Source of the DNA: Bacillota bacterium | GTDB lineage: Bacteria; Bacillota; UBA4882; UBA8346 | Length of the DNA stretch: 64,000 nt | NCBI GenBank assembly: GCA_023410535.1 | Contig: JAEYPR010000010.1 | Coordinates: 310,001-374,000, forward strand | Direction of reading: 5' to 3' | Part shown: positions 43,326 through 52,460 of the stretch, one piece after another | How positions within the stretch are numbered: the first letter of the stretch is position 1 | Layout: each line of letters begins with the position of its first letter | Notes under the pieces: model-generated | Told to the model about the DNA's origin: nothing | Seen by the model: the letters and a program-made list of their open reading frames with translations, nothing else | The model's database searches: none | Made by a program: the position numbers and the translations under genes

Positions 43326-44090
43326 CTAAATGTAATATAGATTTTGCTGCAATTCGCAATCGCTCCGAACAAAAAGCTTGGTCGTATCGGTTTGCGGGTT
43401 GGTGAACAGTTCTTTCACCGAACCGGTCTCGGTAATCTTCCCATCCTCCAGCACCGCAACCCGGTTACAAACCCGGCGCAATACGTCCATCTCATGGGTG
43501 ATCAACACGATGGTCAGATTTAAACGGTTATTAATGCTCCGCAACAGTTCCAAGATGGAATAGGTCGTTTTCGGATCCAACGCTGAGGTAGCCTCGTCGC
43601 TGAGCAAGACTTCCGGGTTGTTCGCCAGCGCCCGGGCAATTCCCACCCGCTGTTTTTGACCGCCGCTTAATTGCATGGGATAAGCGTTTGCCTTGTCCTG
43701 CAATTGCACCAACTCCAACAATTCGCCTACCCGCTGACTGATCCGCCGCCGCGAATCACCCGCCACTGCCAATGGAAATGCGATATTCTCAAAGACTGTC
43801 TTGGAGTCGAACAGGTTAAAATGTTGAAAGATCATGCCGATTTTCTTGCGGGCTTCGCGCAACTGCGGTTTGTTTAAAGCGGTGATCTCCTGAGCGCCGA
43901 TGATAATTTTTCCGGTATCCGGCTCTTCCAAACGGTTCAAGCAACGGATCAAAGTGGACTTGCCCGCGCCGCTAAAGCCGATGATGCCGAAGATATCGCC
44001 CTGATCAATTGCTAGATTCACATTTTTCAAAGCGGCGATAGCGCCGTCGGGTGTGGCGTAACTTTTGGTCAACCCTTCAATTTGAATCAT
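43326..44090 (-). CDS. metN: MetN-type ATPase 2 lacking the NIL domain
   Basis: 254 residues from ATG 44090, eight bases after AGGAGG. Motifs: GFSGAGKSTLIRCLN, LSGGQKQRVGIARALA, VLLSDEATSALDP and ITHEMDV. The protein ends just after the ATPase fold, about 110 residues shorter than MetN1, with no NIL methionine-sensing domain. Transport by this copy is thus probably not trans-inhibited by methionine, or its substrate differs. It starts 16 bp after nifH and is therefore linked to the nitrogenase-like genes. Confidence 0.92.
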   Translation of the reverse strand: MIQIEGLTKSYATPDGAIAALKNVNLAIDQGDIFGIIGFSGAGKSTLIRCLNRLEEPDTGKIIIGAQEITALNKPQLREARKKIGMIFQHFNLFDSKTVFENIAFPLAVAGDSRRRISQRVGELLELVQLQDKANAYPMQLSGGQKQRVGIARALANNPEVLLSDEATSALDPKTTYSILELLRSINNRLNLTIVLITHEMDVLRRVCNRVAVLEDGKITETGSVKELFTNPQTDTTKLFVRSDCELQQNLYYI

Positions 44091-44106
44091 CAAAGGCACC
44101 TCCTCC

Positions 44107-44985
44107 CTAAATATTGGCCGCCGCGCTCCGGACTTCGCCCGTCTCCAACGCCAACAGCTCGTCGGCCCATTTGGCCGCCCATTCCCGCAGATCTTTCACA
44201 TCCAAAGGGGAAGGGGTCTTAGAATCGTTATGTCCGGCAATCCGTTCCGCCAATCGTTGATAAACCTTCGCTTGTTCGGAATCGGGCGCTGCCTCGATGG
44301 TGGTTTTTCCCTGCAATTCAGCTTGAGTAACCGTGACCGAACGCGGAACATAACCGATCACTTGAGTGTCAGTCTGTTTGACAAAGTCATCGACGATCTC
44401 TTTGGCGTACGGAGCGTTAATGGAGTTGGCGATCACGCCCCCCAGTAAAGCCCCGCCGCTATTGGAGTATTTTTGAATCCCCTTAAACAAATTGTTGGCC
44501 GCGTAAATCGCCATAAAATCAGCCGACGACACCGTAAATACGTGATCGGCGATTCCTTCCCGGATCGGCACCGCGAAACCGCCGCAAACCACATCCCCCA
44601 ACACGTCAAATAAGACAAAATCCAAATCCAACGCTTCAAACACCTTCAATTGTTTCAAAAGCTGCACCGCAGTGATGATACCGCGGCCGGCACACCCGAC
44701 TCCCGGTGCCGGGCCACCCGCCTCGACACAATAAACCCCGCCGAATCCTTTAAAGACGACCTCTTCGGCTTTGACGGTATTTTTTTCACGTAAAGTATCC
44801 AGGACTGTCGGAATATACTGTCCGCCCCGCAGCGTGTTGGTGGAGTCACTCTTGGGATCGCAACCGAATTGCATCACCCGATAGCCGGCTTTGGCCAACG
44901 CGGCGCTGATATTGGAGGTGGTCGTGGATTTACCGATTCCTCCTTTTCCGTAAATTGCAATCTGTTTCGTTTTTATTTTTGACAA
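44107..44985 (-). CDS. NifH-like Fe protein (nitrogenase reductase homologue)
   Basis: 292 residues from a TTG start seven bases after GGAGG. Close to true NifH: P-loop YGKGGIGKSTTTSN, GCDPKSDST, the two 4Fe-4S cysteines Cys98 (GVGCAGRG, with Arg101) and Cys134 (DVVCGGFAVPIRE), and AIYAANNLFKGI. As a homodimer it would hydrolyse ATP to deliver electrons to a NifDK-like partner. Only one nifH is present for two NifDK pairs, so it may serve both. It may be encoded elsewhere as well. Located 59 bp after the yezD-like gene, upstream of metN2. Confidence 0.93.
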   Translation of the reverse strand: MSKIKTKQIAIYGKGGIGKSTTTSNISAALAKAGYRVMQFGCDPKSDSTNTLRGGQYIPTVLDTLREKNTVKAEEVVFKGFGGVYCVEAGGPAPGVGCAGRGIITAVQLLKQLKVFEALDLDFVLFDVLGDVVCGGFAVPIREGIADHVFTVSSADFMAIYAANNLFKGIQKYSNSGGALLGGVIANSINAPYAKEIVDDFVKQTDTQVIGYVPRSVTVTQAELQGKTTIEAAPDSEQAKVYQRLAERIAGHNDSKTPSPLDVKDLREWAAKWADELLALETGEVRSAAANI

Positions 44986-45044
44986 CGAAGACCCTCCTTT
45001 ACTTTTGCCTGGGAAACCGGAAGGTGGCTTCCTCTGATCCCTGG

Positions 45045-45215
45045 CTATTTCAAACGTAACTTTTCATTCTTTTCAATCTGGACCACTTTGCCATTCTGAA
45101 TGATCAGCGTAACCGAACCGTAGCCGATTTTGCCAAGCAAAATTCGCAGCTTTTGCAGATCCTCTTCCGAGATGGGATGGTTCTTTTGAATCTGACTCGA
45201 GCGGATATCCACCAT
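45045..45215 (-). CDS. YezD-like (DUF2292) small protein
   Basis: 56 residues, too short for most gene finders but well supported: AAGGGGGA lies upstream of the ATG at 45215. The sequence reads SEEDLQKLRILLGKIGYGSVTLIIQNGKVVQIEKNEKLRL. The 'GSVTLIIQNGKVVQIEK-E-KLR' core is that of DUF2292/YezD proteins, short proteins often encoded beside sulfur-assimilation genes and of unknown function. Here it sits between nifK and nifH, hinting at a sulfur-linked role for the reductase. Confidence 0.8.
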   Translation of the reverse strand: MVDIRSSQIQKNHPISEEDLQKLRILLGKIGYGSVTLIIQNGKVVQIEKNEKLRLK

Positions 45216-45403
45216 TGTTTCGCTCCCCCTTATTTCAACCGTTTTCGTCCGATCCTAGCATTTCGCTTGATATCATTGTTACCTTTTTCGTTAATGCAAT
45301 ATGGTATGCGATCACCGTTAAATAAATTATGATATTCCTATTTAAATACTTGGTTTTAACTCAACGTCACCCCGTTTATCTTCTCCCTCGAAGGTACCCG
45401 TTT

Positions 45404-46738
45404 TTATCTTCCCGCCACTACACTGCTGAACAAATCTTCAATCAAACGCAGGCCGCCTTGATATCCGAGATACCCCCGATCAATAATCGCCCGGTTCGCC
45501 ACCGGGAAAGAAACGCTTAGATGGGCTGCGCCAATATCCAGCGCCAATTGCCGGTCAAGCGAACTCCCTAATACAAAGGCCGGACTGAAAGCGTTATAAT
45601 ATTTTTGGCCCCGGAATTCCGGCCATCCCAATTTGAAATGGCGAATTACCTCTCCGGTATCGGTCTCAAAAACCAGCCGCGGAGTGGATGTTTCCGGTTT
45701 GACCGCCGCCGCGACTTGCGACTGTTCCGCCGGAGTCAGTTGATCGGTACAGACCACGAATTCCGGCAGCCAACCCAAGTCATCGCTGAGAAAATTGGTC
45801 AAAGCCGCGCTATAATTGGCATCCCCAACTACAATGGCAAACCGTTGCAGATCAAGATCGTTATAGCAATCGGTCAATGTCTCCAGATAATGATAATAGC
45901 GACGGCCTTCATCCGCGATTACCCGTTCGACCGTTGATGTTTCGATTTGCAACGCCGCGGCGGTCTGACGTAAAAACGTTGCAGTCGCGGTTGGGCCGAT
46001 CGGCGGGACCGCGATCTGATAGGGAGTGCCATGCACTTCTTGAAAGACCCGCGCCGCTTCCACTCCGTAAGTGGGAGATAACACGATGTTCAACTCGGCA
46101 TTCCCCGCCTGCTCTAACGAGTCCAGTGTGTCAGCCGCAGTAAAGAAGGTGTTGACACTCAGACCTAACTTCTCCAGTAAGACCCGGATCGCTTCGAGGT
46201 TGCCGCGCCAAAAGACGTCCATGAACGGAACGATCCCCCAAAGATTAACGCGACGGGCTACGGTTTCTTGCCCCGGTTGGACATAGTTCCGGAATAACGA
46301 CTGCAAGACCAGGTCATACCCGGCGTAGGAATTTCCTTTAAACCCGCCGGTTTCCGCGTGAATTATCGTTACGCCGTCCTGTTGAAACCGGTTGACGACC
46401 GCTTTCACATCATCACCAATGATGTCGGTGACGCAGCCGGTAATGACAAAATATAGGCGCCCCTCCATCATTTGCAATGTCGTGGTAATCTGTTCGCGCA
46501 ACCGCTCTACGCCGCCGAAGACGACCTCGCGTTCATGAATGTTGGAACTGGGGACGGTCAAACCGCCGCAGTATCCTCCCACTTGCAACGCACTGCCGCC
46601 ATTTTGAGTCCAAACCGCATTTCCGGCGCAACCTTGCGCCACATGCAGGATCGGAATTGCCTCCGGCAATGCCGTAATCGTTCCCAAGGCGCCTCCCAAC
46701 GCACAAGTGTAACGGGGCCGTTCGATAAAATTAGCCAA
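45404..46738 (-). CDS. NifK-like subunit 1 of a nitrogenase-like reductase
   Basis: 444 residues, TTG start eight bases after GGAGG, overlapping the end of nifD-like 1 by eight bases. The three P-cluster cysteines of NifK are all kept: Cys12 (RYTCALGG), Cys37 (AQGCAGN) and Cys102 (ITGCVTDIIGDD). It is shorter than true NifK (about 520) because the N-terminal extension is missing. As in NifK, no cofactor ligands are expected in this subunit. The other pair at 61592-62941 is paralogous (FERPR-x-ACALGG). Confidence 0.9.
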   Translation of the reverse strand: MANFIERPRYTCALGGALGTITALPEAIPILHVAQGCAGNAVWTQNGGSALQVGGYCGGLTVPSSNIHEREVVFGGVERLREQITTTLQMMEGRLYFVITGCVTDIIGDDVKAVVNRFQQDGVTIIHAETGGFKGNSYAGYDLVLQSLFRNYVQPGQETVARRVNLWGIVPFMDVFWRGNLEAIRVLLEKLGLSVNTFFTAADTLDSLEQAGNAELNIVLSPTYGVEAARVFQEVHGTPYQIAVPPIGPTATATFLRQTAAALQIETSTVERVIADEGRRYYHYLETLTDCYNDLDLQRFAIVVGDANYSAALTNFLSDDLGWLPEFVVCTDQLTPAEQSQVAAAVKPETSTPRLVFETDTGEVIRHFKLGWPEFRGQKYYNAFSPAFVLGSSLDRQLALDIGAAHLSVSFPVANRAIIDRGYLGYQGGLRLIEDLFSSVVAGR

Positions 46739-48251
46739 TTGTCACGCCTCCCGAATTTTTGATATGTGAAAACGGATCGGCTTGATACCAGCTTTCCGTA
46801 TACGGCAATCGAATATTCCGGCTAAGTTTGCGGTTAAACGCCGGATTCTTCAATAACCGGTACAAACGGCGGGCTACCTCATAAACTCCTTTGTAACCGA
46901 TGTAACTGATGTTGGTGTTATAAATGACGTGCGAGGCGATGCCGAGCTTTGCCGCGGTGGCATTACCGTTCCAATGTCCCAGGAACAGATCGGGTTGGAG
47001 TTTTTTCAATAAGTTGGCTTCCTCAAACGGCTGCGCATCGGCAATATTAACCACAAAATCATGGGGTGCGAGCTCAGCCAGTTTGGCATACTCCACTTCG
47101 GCGAAAGCGTCATGATGGTAGGAACGAATTCCGACCAGTTCAAAGCCTAATTCATGTAAGAGATATCCGGTGGCAAAAGCACGGATCTCACCGGCGCTGA
47201 TAAACGCCTTCTTACCGCTGAAAAACGGTTTGAACTCGGCCAACCCTGCTGTCAGATCGGTTTCTTCCTGGGCAATCAATTGTTCGGCTCGCTGCTCCAG
47301 GCCAAAAAACGCCGCAACGTCCCGTAGCCAACTACCGGTATTGGCGATGCCGATCGGCATGTGCCGGATAATATACGGCACACCGTATTGCTCCTGCAGA
47401 TGTTTGAGAAAATAGTCGTCATGCGTGGGACAGGTGCTAATGGAGAGCGCCGCTTGGGTCGCCAGGTACATCTCCTCCGGTTTGGTGAAGACCGGGAAGA
47501 TGTTAACCTCCAAACCCAAAGATTTTAATAACCGCACCAACTCCAGTTCATCAACGCGTCCCATCGAAGAGACATTCATCAGGTTCACGGTCCGGCTGCG
47601 CCGGTATTGTTCTTTTAGATCTTCCAGCTCATCGGCGCTGAAACGCTGTTTCCGCGCCGGTTCGTCCAGCAAGTTTCGGCCGAACGAGTGATAGACCGCA
47701 TCATAAGCGGTGGCCCAGATCTTGGTCTTAAACCCTTCACAATGCACCGGAAGGATCTTCGCGCTCACCTCCGGTTGCAGTTTCGCTGCCACTCCGTCGA
47801 TGTCATCCCCGATGATTCCCGGCACACACCCGGCCACCACAATCATAGTTGCCGGCCGGTACCGCCGGTCAATCTCGCGCAGCGCCGCCTCTAACTTCGG
47901 TTCGCCGCCGGTAACGACTTCGGTTTCGTTGAGCGCGGTCGATAGCCAAGTGGCATCCTTTACCTGACCCCAACGGGCGTTGCCGCCGCCCCGCACATTG
48001 GCGTTTTGCGAATGAGCGCAAGAACCGCAGCCAATCGCGCCGTGCAGTAAGACAACACTGTCGGGAATACTGTTAAGCATCGCCAGACCGGGCAAGAGCA
48101 AACAGATCGAACCTTGCGTGAAACTGCGCTCCCGCTCGTCCAGACGGCAGCCCCGTTTTTCTTTCAATCCACAAATACTGCCGCCATAAGCGACGGAGGC
48201 ATGGAGGCGCTCCTCCCGTTTGGGCGGTTCTTTTTGCGCAAAATAACTCAT
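46731..48251 (-). CDS. NifD-like subunit 1 of a nitrogenase-like reductase
   Basis: 506 residues. By-eye alignment to NifD keeps the P-cluster set: Cys50 (TQGSIC), Cys75 (HGAIGCG) and Cys142 (AGCVPGIIGDD). Cys274 (ISTCPTHDDYF) matches the FeMo-cofactor ligand Cys275. The cofactor histidine (His442) is replaced by Ile451 in SYIGYKGVYEVAR, and the His195 region reads ATAYDAVYH instead of GHHIANDA. It should therefore bind a NifB-type cluster in a different way and not reduce dinitrogen. It follows a methyltransferase gene by 20 bp and precedes nifK-like 1. Confidence 0.9.
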   Translation of the reverse strand: MSYFAQKEPPKREERLHASVAYGGSICGLKEKRGCRLDERERSFTQGSICLLLPGLAMLNSIPDSVVLLHGAIGCGSCAHSQNANVRGGGNARWGQVKDATWLSTALNETEVVTGGEPKLEAALREIDRRYRPATMIVVAGCVPGIIGDDIDGVAAKLQPEVSAKILPVHCEGFKTKIWATAYDAVYHSFGRNLLDEPARKQRFSADELEDLKEQYRRSRTVNLMNVSSMGRVDELELVRLLKSLGLEVNIFPVFTKPEEMYLATQAALSISTCPTHDDYFLKHLQEQYGVPYIIRHMPIGIANTGSWLRDVAAFFGLEQRAEQLIAQEETDLTAGLAEFKPFFSGKKAFISAGEIRAFATGYLLHELGFELVGIRSYHHDAFAEVEYAKLAELAPHDFVVNIADAQPFEEANLLKKLQPDLFLGHWNGNATAAKLGIASHVIYNTNISYIGYKGVYEVARRLYRLLKNPAFNRKLSRNIRLPYTESWYQADPFSHIKNSGGVTIG

Positions 48252-48271
48252 TAACCAATCATCCTTCCAAT

Positions 48272-49294
48272 CTAATTTGCTTGATGCGCCGTAGCAATCA
48301 TCGCCTGAATATTCGCCAGCGGGACTCCGGGGGGAATGTCACAACCCGGCATCAAAATATAGCCGGGAGTGTCACCAACCTGACGCAAGCAAGCTTGACA
48401 GGCATCCGCCACCTCGGCTACCGTTGCGTTTTGCATGATCGCCACCGGATTCATGTTTCCGGCAAAAGCGACCTTGCCGCCAAGCTTTGATTGGACTTGG
48501 CCCAAATCAACCTTATAATCGACGGAAAGTAAATCAATTCCGATGGTGGGAATCAGTTCAAGCCGGTTGGTGATATTCCCGCAAATATGCAACGTGACCC
48601 AAACACCCTGCTGCTTGAGCCGGTTGACGGCTTTTTGTAATGACGGCACGACAAATTGTTCAAATTGTTGCGGTGAGATCAAATCCCCGGACGCTGAAGG
48701 TTCGGCGATGGAGACGATCTCCACGCCAGTTTGGATAAATGACTGCAAATAACTGACGCACAGCTCGGTAGTGAATTCCAGCACCGCGAGGACCGCCGCT
48801 TGATCCCGATAGATACTGCGCATTAATTTTTCGACTCCGTAAAGATGTCCGGCCAAAGTGAACGGTCCCCATTGACTCGCCCCAATCAGCCGCTCGTTGC
48901 CGAGGCGCGCGACAACCCGCTGCGCGGTCTGCCAAAGGGTTTGAATTCCCGCATCCTGTTGCAAGCGGTTCAGGTCCAACCGTTCAAGATCCGTCACGCT
49001 CTCTAGCAGCGGCGCCTGGATATCGGGAGCCCCTCTGGCCCGAAATTTGATCGCCCCGCCGAGCGCGCGAATGGCTAAATTATGATAACCCGAACCGGCC
49101 CAGACGATATCCGATGCCACTTCTTTACTGGTTTCCACAATGATTGCCGCAGCCAGTTCCGTATGGTCAAGCAGGTCCTGCAGCGAGTAACCGCGCCGGT
49201 TAAATGTCCAGACGCCACCCGAGAGAAGTGCAACCGGGTTGCGCGGGGTTTTTTTGAGGCGAATCGCGTCCGCCACAATCTGTTTTGCATTCAT
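48272..49294 (-). CDS. UroD/MtaA-like methyltransferase next to the nitrogenase-like genes
   Basis: 340 residues; third UroD-superfamily paralogue in the window. Zinc-thiol motif: His and Cys in VTLHICGNITNR and Cys in LMPGCDIPPG. Starts with NAKQIVADAIRLKKTPRNPVALLSGG, closer to the short MtaA form. GAGGGGGAAGCTGA precedes the ATG. Lying 20 bp upstream of nifD-like 1 in the same transcript, it probably prepares a methylated substrate for, or takes a methyl product from, the nitrogenase-like enzyme. Confidence 0.86.
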   Translation of the reverse strand: MNAKQIVADAIRLKKTPRNPVALLSGGVWTFNRRGYSLQDLLDHTELAAAIIVETSKEVASDIVWAGSGYHNLAIRALGGAIKFRARGAPDIQAPLLESVTDLERLDLNRLQQDAGIQTLWQTAQRVVARLGNERLIGASQWGPFTLAGHLYGVEKLMRSIYRDQAAVLAVLEFTTELCVSYLQSFIQTGVEIVSIAEPSASGDLISPQQFEQFVVPSLQKAVNRLKQQGVWVTLHICGNITNRLELIPTIGIDLLSVDYKVDLGQVQSKLGGKVAFAGNMNPVAIMQNATVAEVADACQACLRQVGDTPGYILMPGCDIPPGVPLANIQAMIATAHQAN

Positions 49295-49366
49295 TCAGCT
49301 TCCCCCTCATTCAAAATTGTGGTCTGTTGTCGGCCGGTTTGACCCTGACTCGGAAATCCACCACAA

Positions 49367-49609
49367 TCAAATAAAAAAGTTCCCGGGCCGCCCATACCCC
49401 TCCCGTAATTGTCGAAACGGGTAGTTCATTACAACATTCCTCTGTTTAAATCCGGCAACGGGGTTGTTGGATTCAACAATAATCTTTACGATTCGACATT
49501 CAAACCTTTGTAATTCGACAACCAACTTCCGGAATGGTTCGTCGGGCGGTTCAAACTCTTCCCAACCTCTCGCTGCCGGGATTGGATTGTCAAATTTTAT
49601 GCAGGTCAT
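49367..49609 (-). CDS. Hypothetical short protein within the operon
   Basis: 80 residues between the last permease and the methyltransferase. The sequence has a protein-like mix (PFRKLVVELQRFECRIVKII, VAGFKQRNVVMNYPFRQLR) and codon use like its neighbours. However, there is no clear ribosome-binding site and no family was recognised. It may be a small regulator, a degraded gene, or chance. If it is not coding, the 335-bp gap here has no other visible content. Confidence 0.35.
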   Translation of the reverse strand: MTCIKFDNPIPAARGWEEFEPPDEPFRKLVVELQRFECRIVKIIVESNNPVAGFKQRNVVMNYPFRQLREGYGRPGNFFI

Positions 49610-49629
49610 TCAATTGAAGGAACAACCAT

Positions 49630-50436
49630 TTATTTTGAAGTCCACCGGGCCAGCCGGGTCGCCAAAACATTAGGCGAAGGATCGTCCGCGGTGACGATTA
49701 GCCGTTTTTCAATAGCTTGCAGTATCAGATCCACTCCCAGCCCCAACAGGGCGATGACGATCGCTCCCGCGAAAATGTGGGTAACTTGGTAGTTATCCTG
49801 ACTATTCCGGATAAACCACCCCAGTCCGGAACTGCAACCCATCATCTCGGCGGCGATTAGCATAAAAAAAGCGTAACCGGCGCTAATCCGGATCCCGGTA
49901 AAAATCGCAGGACCCGCAGCGGGAATCGTAACTTTATAGATTAATTGGAAACGGGTTACCCCGAATGCCCGGGTAGCCTTGATGATCGATGGATCGATCT
50001 GCCGAATTCCGGCCATCGTGCTAAAAACGATCGGCCAGATACAAGTCCAGGCAATCATGGTTATTTGGGTCATTTCACCGATTCCTAAAAAAAGCAGAAT
50101 GATGTGAAAAAAGATGAAGGGATTAATTTGAGCGCAAAAATCCAGTACCGGTTCCAAGGCTGACCCGACCAGCCGAAACCAGTTTCCCACCAGGATTCCC
50201 AAGGGGATGCCGACGACGATCGCGATTACCAGACCCGCCAAGGCCCGTTCCAGACTGATTAACGTCTGCCACGGCAATACACCGGCGCTCGTCAGTCGCC
50301 AGGCGCTTCGGATAACTTCCGCGAAGGGCGGGATAAAAAACGGATTGACCCACTGCATCCGGCTGACAAACTCCCACATCCCCAACACCGCCAATATCGG
50401 GGCTATTTTAATCAATCCAGATCGCCACCGAATCAT
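49630..50436 (-). CDS. SsuC/TauC-type ABC permease
   Basis: 268 residues, about six helices. Coupling (EAA) loop IDPSIIKATRAFGVTRFQLIYKVTIPAAGPAIFTGIRISAGYAFFMLIAAEMMG is typical of sulfonate/nitrate/taurine permeases. It is one of three paralogous permeases in this operon; a heterodimeric translocation pore with one of the others is likely. Lies 36 bp after the next permease. Confidence 0.9.
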   Translation of the reverse strand: MIRWRSGLIKIAPILAVLGMWEFVSRMQWVNPFFIPPFAEVIRSAWRLTSAGVLPWQTLISLERALAGLVIAIVVGIPLGILVGNWFRLVGSALEPVLDFCAQINPFIFFHIILLFLGIGEMTQITMIAWTCIWPIVFSTMAGIRQIDPSIIKATRAFGVTRFQLIYKVTIPAAGPAIFTGIRISAGYAFFMLIAAEMMGCSSGLGWFIRNSQDNYQVTHIFAGAIVIALLGLGVDLILQAIEKRLIVTADDPSPNVLATRLARWTSK

Positions 50437-50472
50437 CTCAACCCTCTCCCATTCATTTGGTATATTAAGCGC

Positions 50473-51456
50473 TTACAGGCCACCGCCGTTTCCAAAGTTC
50501 GGAGCGGAGGAGCCATGGGGATGCCGGGAATTTTCAAAACGGATTCCCCCGGTCTGATTGACTTGGTTGGCAAGTTGACCTCCGTAGACGATAATTCCCA
50601 ATAACGCGGTCATGAGCATTGCGATCTCCCAAGGCTGCAGCCGGTGGGGCGGTTTGGCGATTCGCCCCACCGCGGATTGCGTTTCATTGTCACGCCAGAA
50701 ATACAACCGTTGGTCGAGCTTTCGCAGCAGACCATTGATGATCATTCCGAGCAAAATGATGGTTGTCGCGGCGGCAAACATCCGCGGAATTTCGTTAAGA
50801 TGGGCCGAAGCATGCAATAACCAGCCCAAGCCCGCCGTGGCGCCAATCATTTCACTGGCGATCAACATAAAAAAGGCCATCTCCACACCGATTCGCAAAC
50901 CGGTGAAAATATACGCCGCCGTATGCGGCAATAACACCGACAGCCCATAATCAATTCCTTTGACCTTTAGTGAACGGGCCGCTTTAACGAGTTGCGGATC
51001 GATATTCCGAACTCCGGTGACGGTATTAAAAAGCAGCGGCCAGAGGCAAACCCAGGCAATCACGGCGATTTTGGCGGTTTCACCGATGCCAAAGAACAGC
51101 ATAAACACGGGCATCAACGAGAAGGGGTTGGCTTGACTTGCCAATCGCAGCAAGGGGTTGAATGTTTCGACCCATCTGTTGCCGCAGTATCCGAGGAGCA
51201 AACCGCCGGGGATTCCCACCGCCAGTGCCAGCAACAAACCGATTATAGTCCGCCAGACGCTGACCAGGCAATGCACCCATAAAAAGCCTTCCTGCCATTG
51301 TTGGGCAATGGTTCCGGCCACCGTCGTCAGACTCGGAAAAAACTTGCCGTTTATCCAGCCGCAGCGGGGCGCCAGCTCCCAAAGCGCGGCGATGATTAAT
51401 AATCCTGAGACGCGGAACAGTCCGTTACGGATCCGAATTACCGTTGTGTTGCGCAT
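50473..51456 (-). CDS. SsuC/TauC-type ABC permease with C-terminal extension
   Basis: 327 residues. Core of six helices with IDPQLVKAARSLKVKGIDYGLSVLLPHTAAYIFTGLRIGVEMAFFMLIASEMIG. Beyond the usual end it carries about 70 more residues with one extra hydrophobic helix (WEIAMLMTALLGIIVYGG) and a Gly/Asn-rich tail. The tail is unusual for the family. Second of three permeases. Confidence 0.88.
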   Translation of the reverse strand: MRNTTVIRIRNGLFRVSGLLIIAALWELAPRCGWINGKFFPSLTTVAGTIAQQWQEGFLWVHCLVSVWRTIIGLLLALAVGIPGGLLLGYCGNRWVETFNPLLRLASQANPFSLMPVFMLFFGIGETAKIAVIAWVCLWPLLFNTVTGVRNIDPQLVKAARSLKVKGIDYGLSVLLPHTAAYIFTGLRIGVEMAFFMLIASEMIGATAGLGWLLHASAHLNEIPRMFAAATTIILLGMIINGLLRKLDQRLYFWRDNETQSAVGRIAKPPHRLQPWEIAMLMTALLGIIVYGGQLANQVNQTGGIRFENSRHPHGSSAPNFGNGGGL

Positions 51457-51494
51457 ATTACGATTATCCCTCCCCCGCTGACGTGAACCAGCCG

Positions 51495-52379
51495 TTACAA
51501 TGTCACGGTCGGCGATATTTCCGCCGCCAAATCATGTTCAACACGGAATGTTTCGTCCTGGACCACCTCGTCGTGTTCGTTTTGCAACAATGACCAGACC
51601 CGGTGGCGGATCCAGTTGAAATCCGGCGAAGAACGGATATCGCCAATGCGACGCGGACGCGGTAGTTTCACCGGAACGATCTCCTTAATCGAACCGGGAT
51701 TGGTGTTCATTACCGCGACCCGGTCGGCGAGGAAAACCGCCTCGTCAATGCTATGCGTGACAAAAACAATCGTTTTGTGGGTTTCTTCCCAAATCCGCAA
51801 TAATTCATCTTGTAAAGTCTCCCGGGTTTGCGCGTCGACCGCGGCAAACGGTTCATCCATCAGCAGAACTTCCGGATCGTAAGCGAGCGCCCGGGCAATC
51901 GCCACCCGTTGTTTCATGCCGCCGGACAACTCGTATGGGTAATGGTCCTCAAAATTCTGCAGTCCGACCAGATTGATATATTCCTGACTGATCACGTAAC
52001 GCTGCGCTTTGGGAAGGCCCTTAATTTCCAAGCCGAACTCCACGTTTTGCCGTACGGTCCGCCAAGGGAACAATGCATATCCCTGCAATACAATCCCCCG
52101 GTCCAAGTCCGGTCCGGTGATCAGTTTCCCATCAATCCGGATCTCGCCGCTCGAAGGATGGTTCAGTCCCGCCAACATATCGAGGAACGTCGATTTACCG
52201 CAACCGCTGGGACCGACAATCGTCAGAAACTCTCCCTGTCTGACCTCAAGATTGAGATCTTGGATCGCCACAAATTCTTTCGCCCCTTTCCCTTCACTGC
52301 GACGTACCTGAAACTGCTTATTGATCCGGGTCGCCACGATTTTCAAGGGAGCGGGCAAGGTCTCGGAAACACTGGTCAT
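51495..52379 (-). CDS. SsuB/TauB-type ABC ATPase
   Basis: 294 residues. Walker A VGPSGCGKSTFLD, Q-loop QGYALFPWRTV, signature LSGGMKQRVAIARAL, Walker B VLLMDEPFAAVDAQT, H-loop VTHSIDEA. The sequence 'DLDRGIVLQGYALFPWRTVRQNV' is characteristic of the nitrate/sulfonate/taurine subfamily. It is the only ATPase in the cluster and should serve all three permeases. Confidence 0.94.
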   Translation of the reverse strand: MTSVSETLPAPLKIVATRINKQFQVRRSEGKGAKEFVAIQDLNLEVRQGEFLTIVGPSGCGKSTFLDMLAGLNHPSSGEIRIDGKLITGPDLDRGIVLQGYALFPWRTVRQNVEFGLEIKGLPKAQRYVISQEYINLVGLQNFEDHYPYELSGGMKQRVAIARALAYDPEVLLMDEPFAAVDAQTRETLQDELLRIWEETHKTIVFVTHSIDEAVFLADRVAVMNTNPGSIKEIVPVKLPRPRRIGDIRSSPDFNWIRHRVWSLLQNEHDEVVQDETFRVEHDLAAEISPTVTL

Positions 52380-52460
52380 TTACGGTCATCCTTTCATTGA
52401 TCGTTCCCTACCGGTTGGAGCGGGACGCAACAACGCCCCGTTCCAAACCATGGTTATACT

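Noticed and set aside
32584..49294. Heme biosynthesis genes (uroporphyrinogen decarboxylase)
   Set aside because: Zinc-thiol motifs and corrinoid-protein neighbours mark them as methyltransferase-type UroD homologues.
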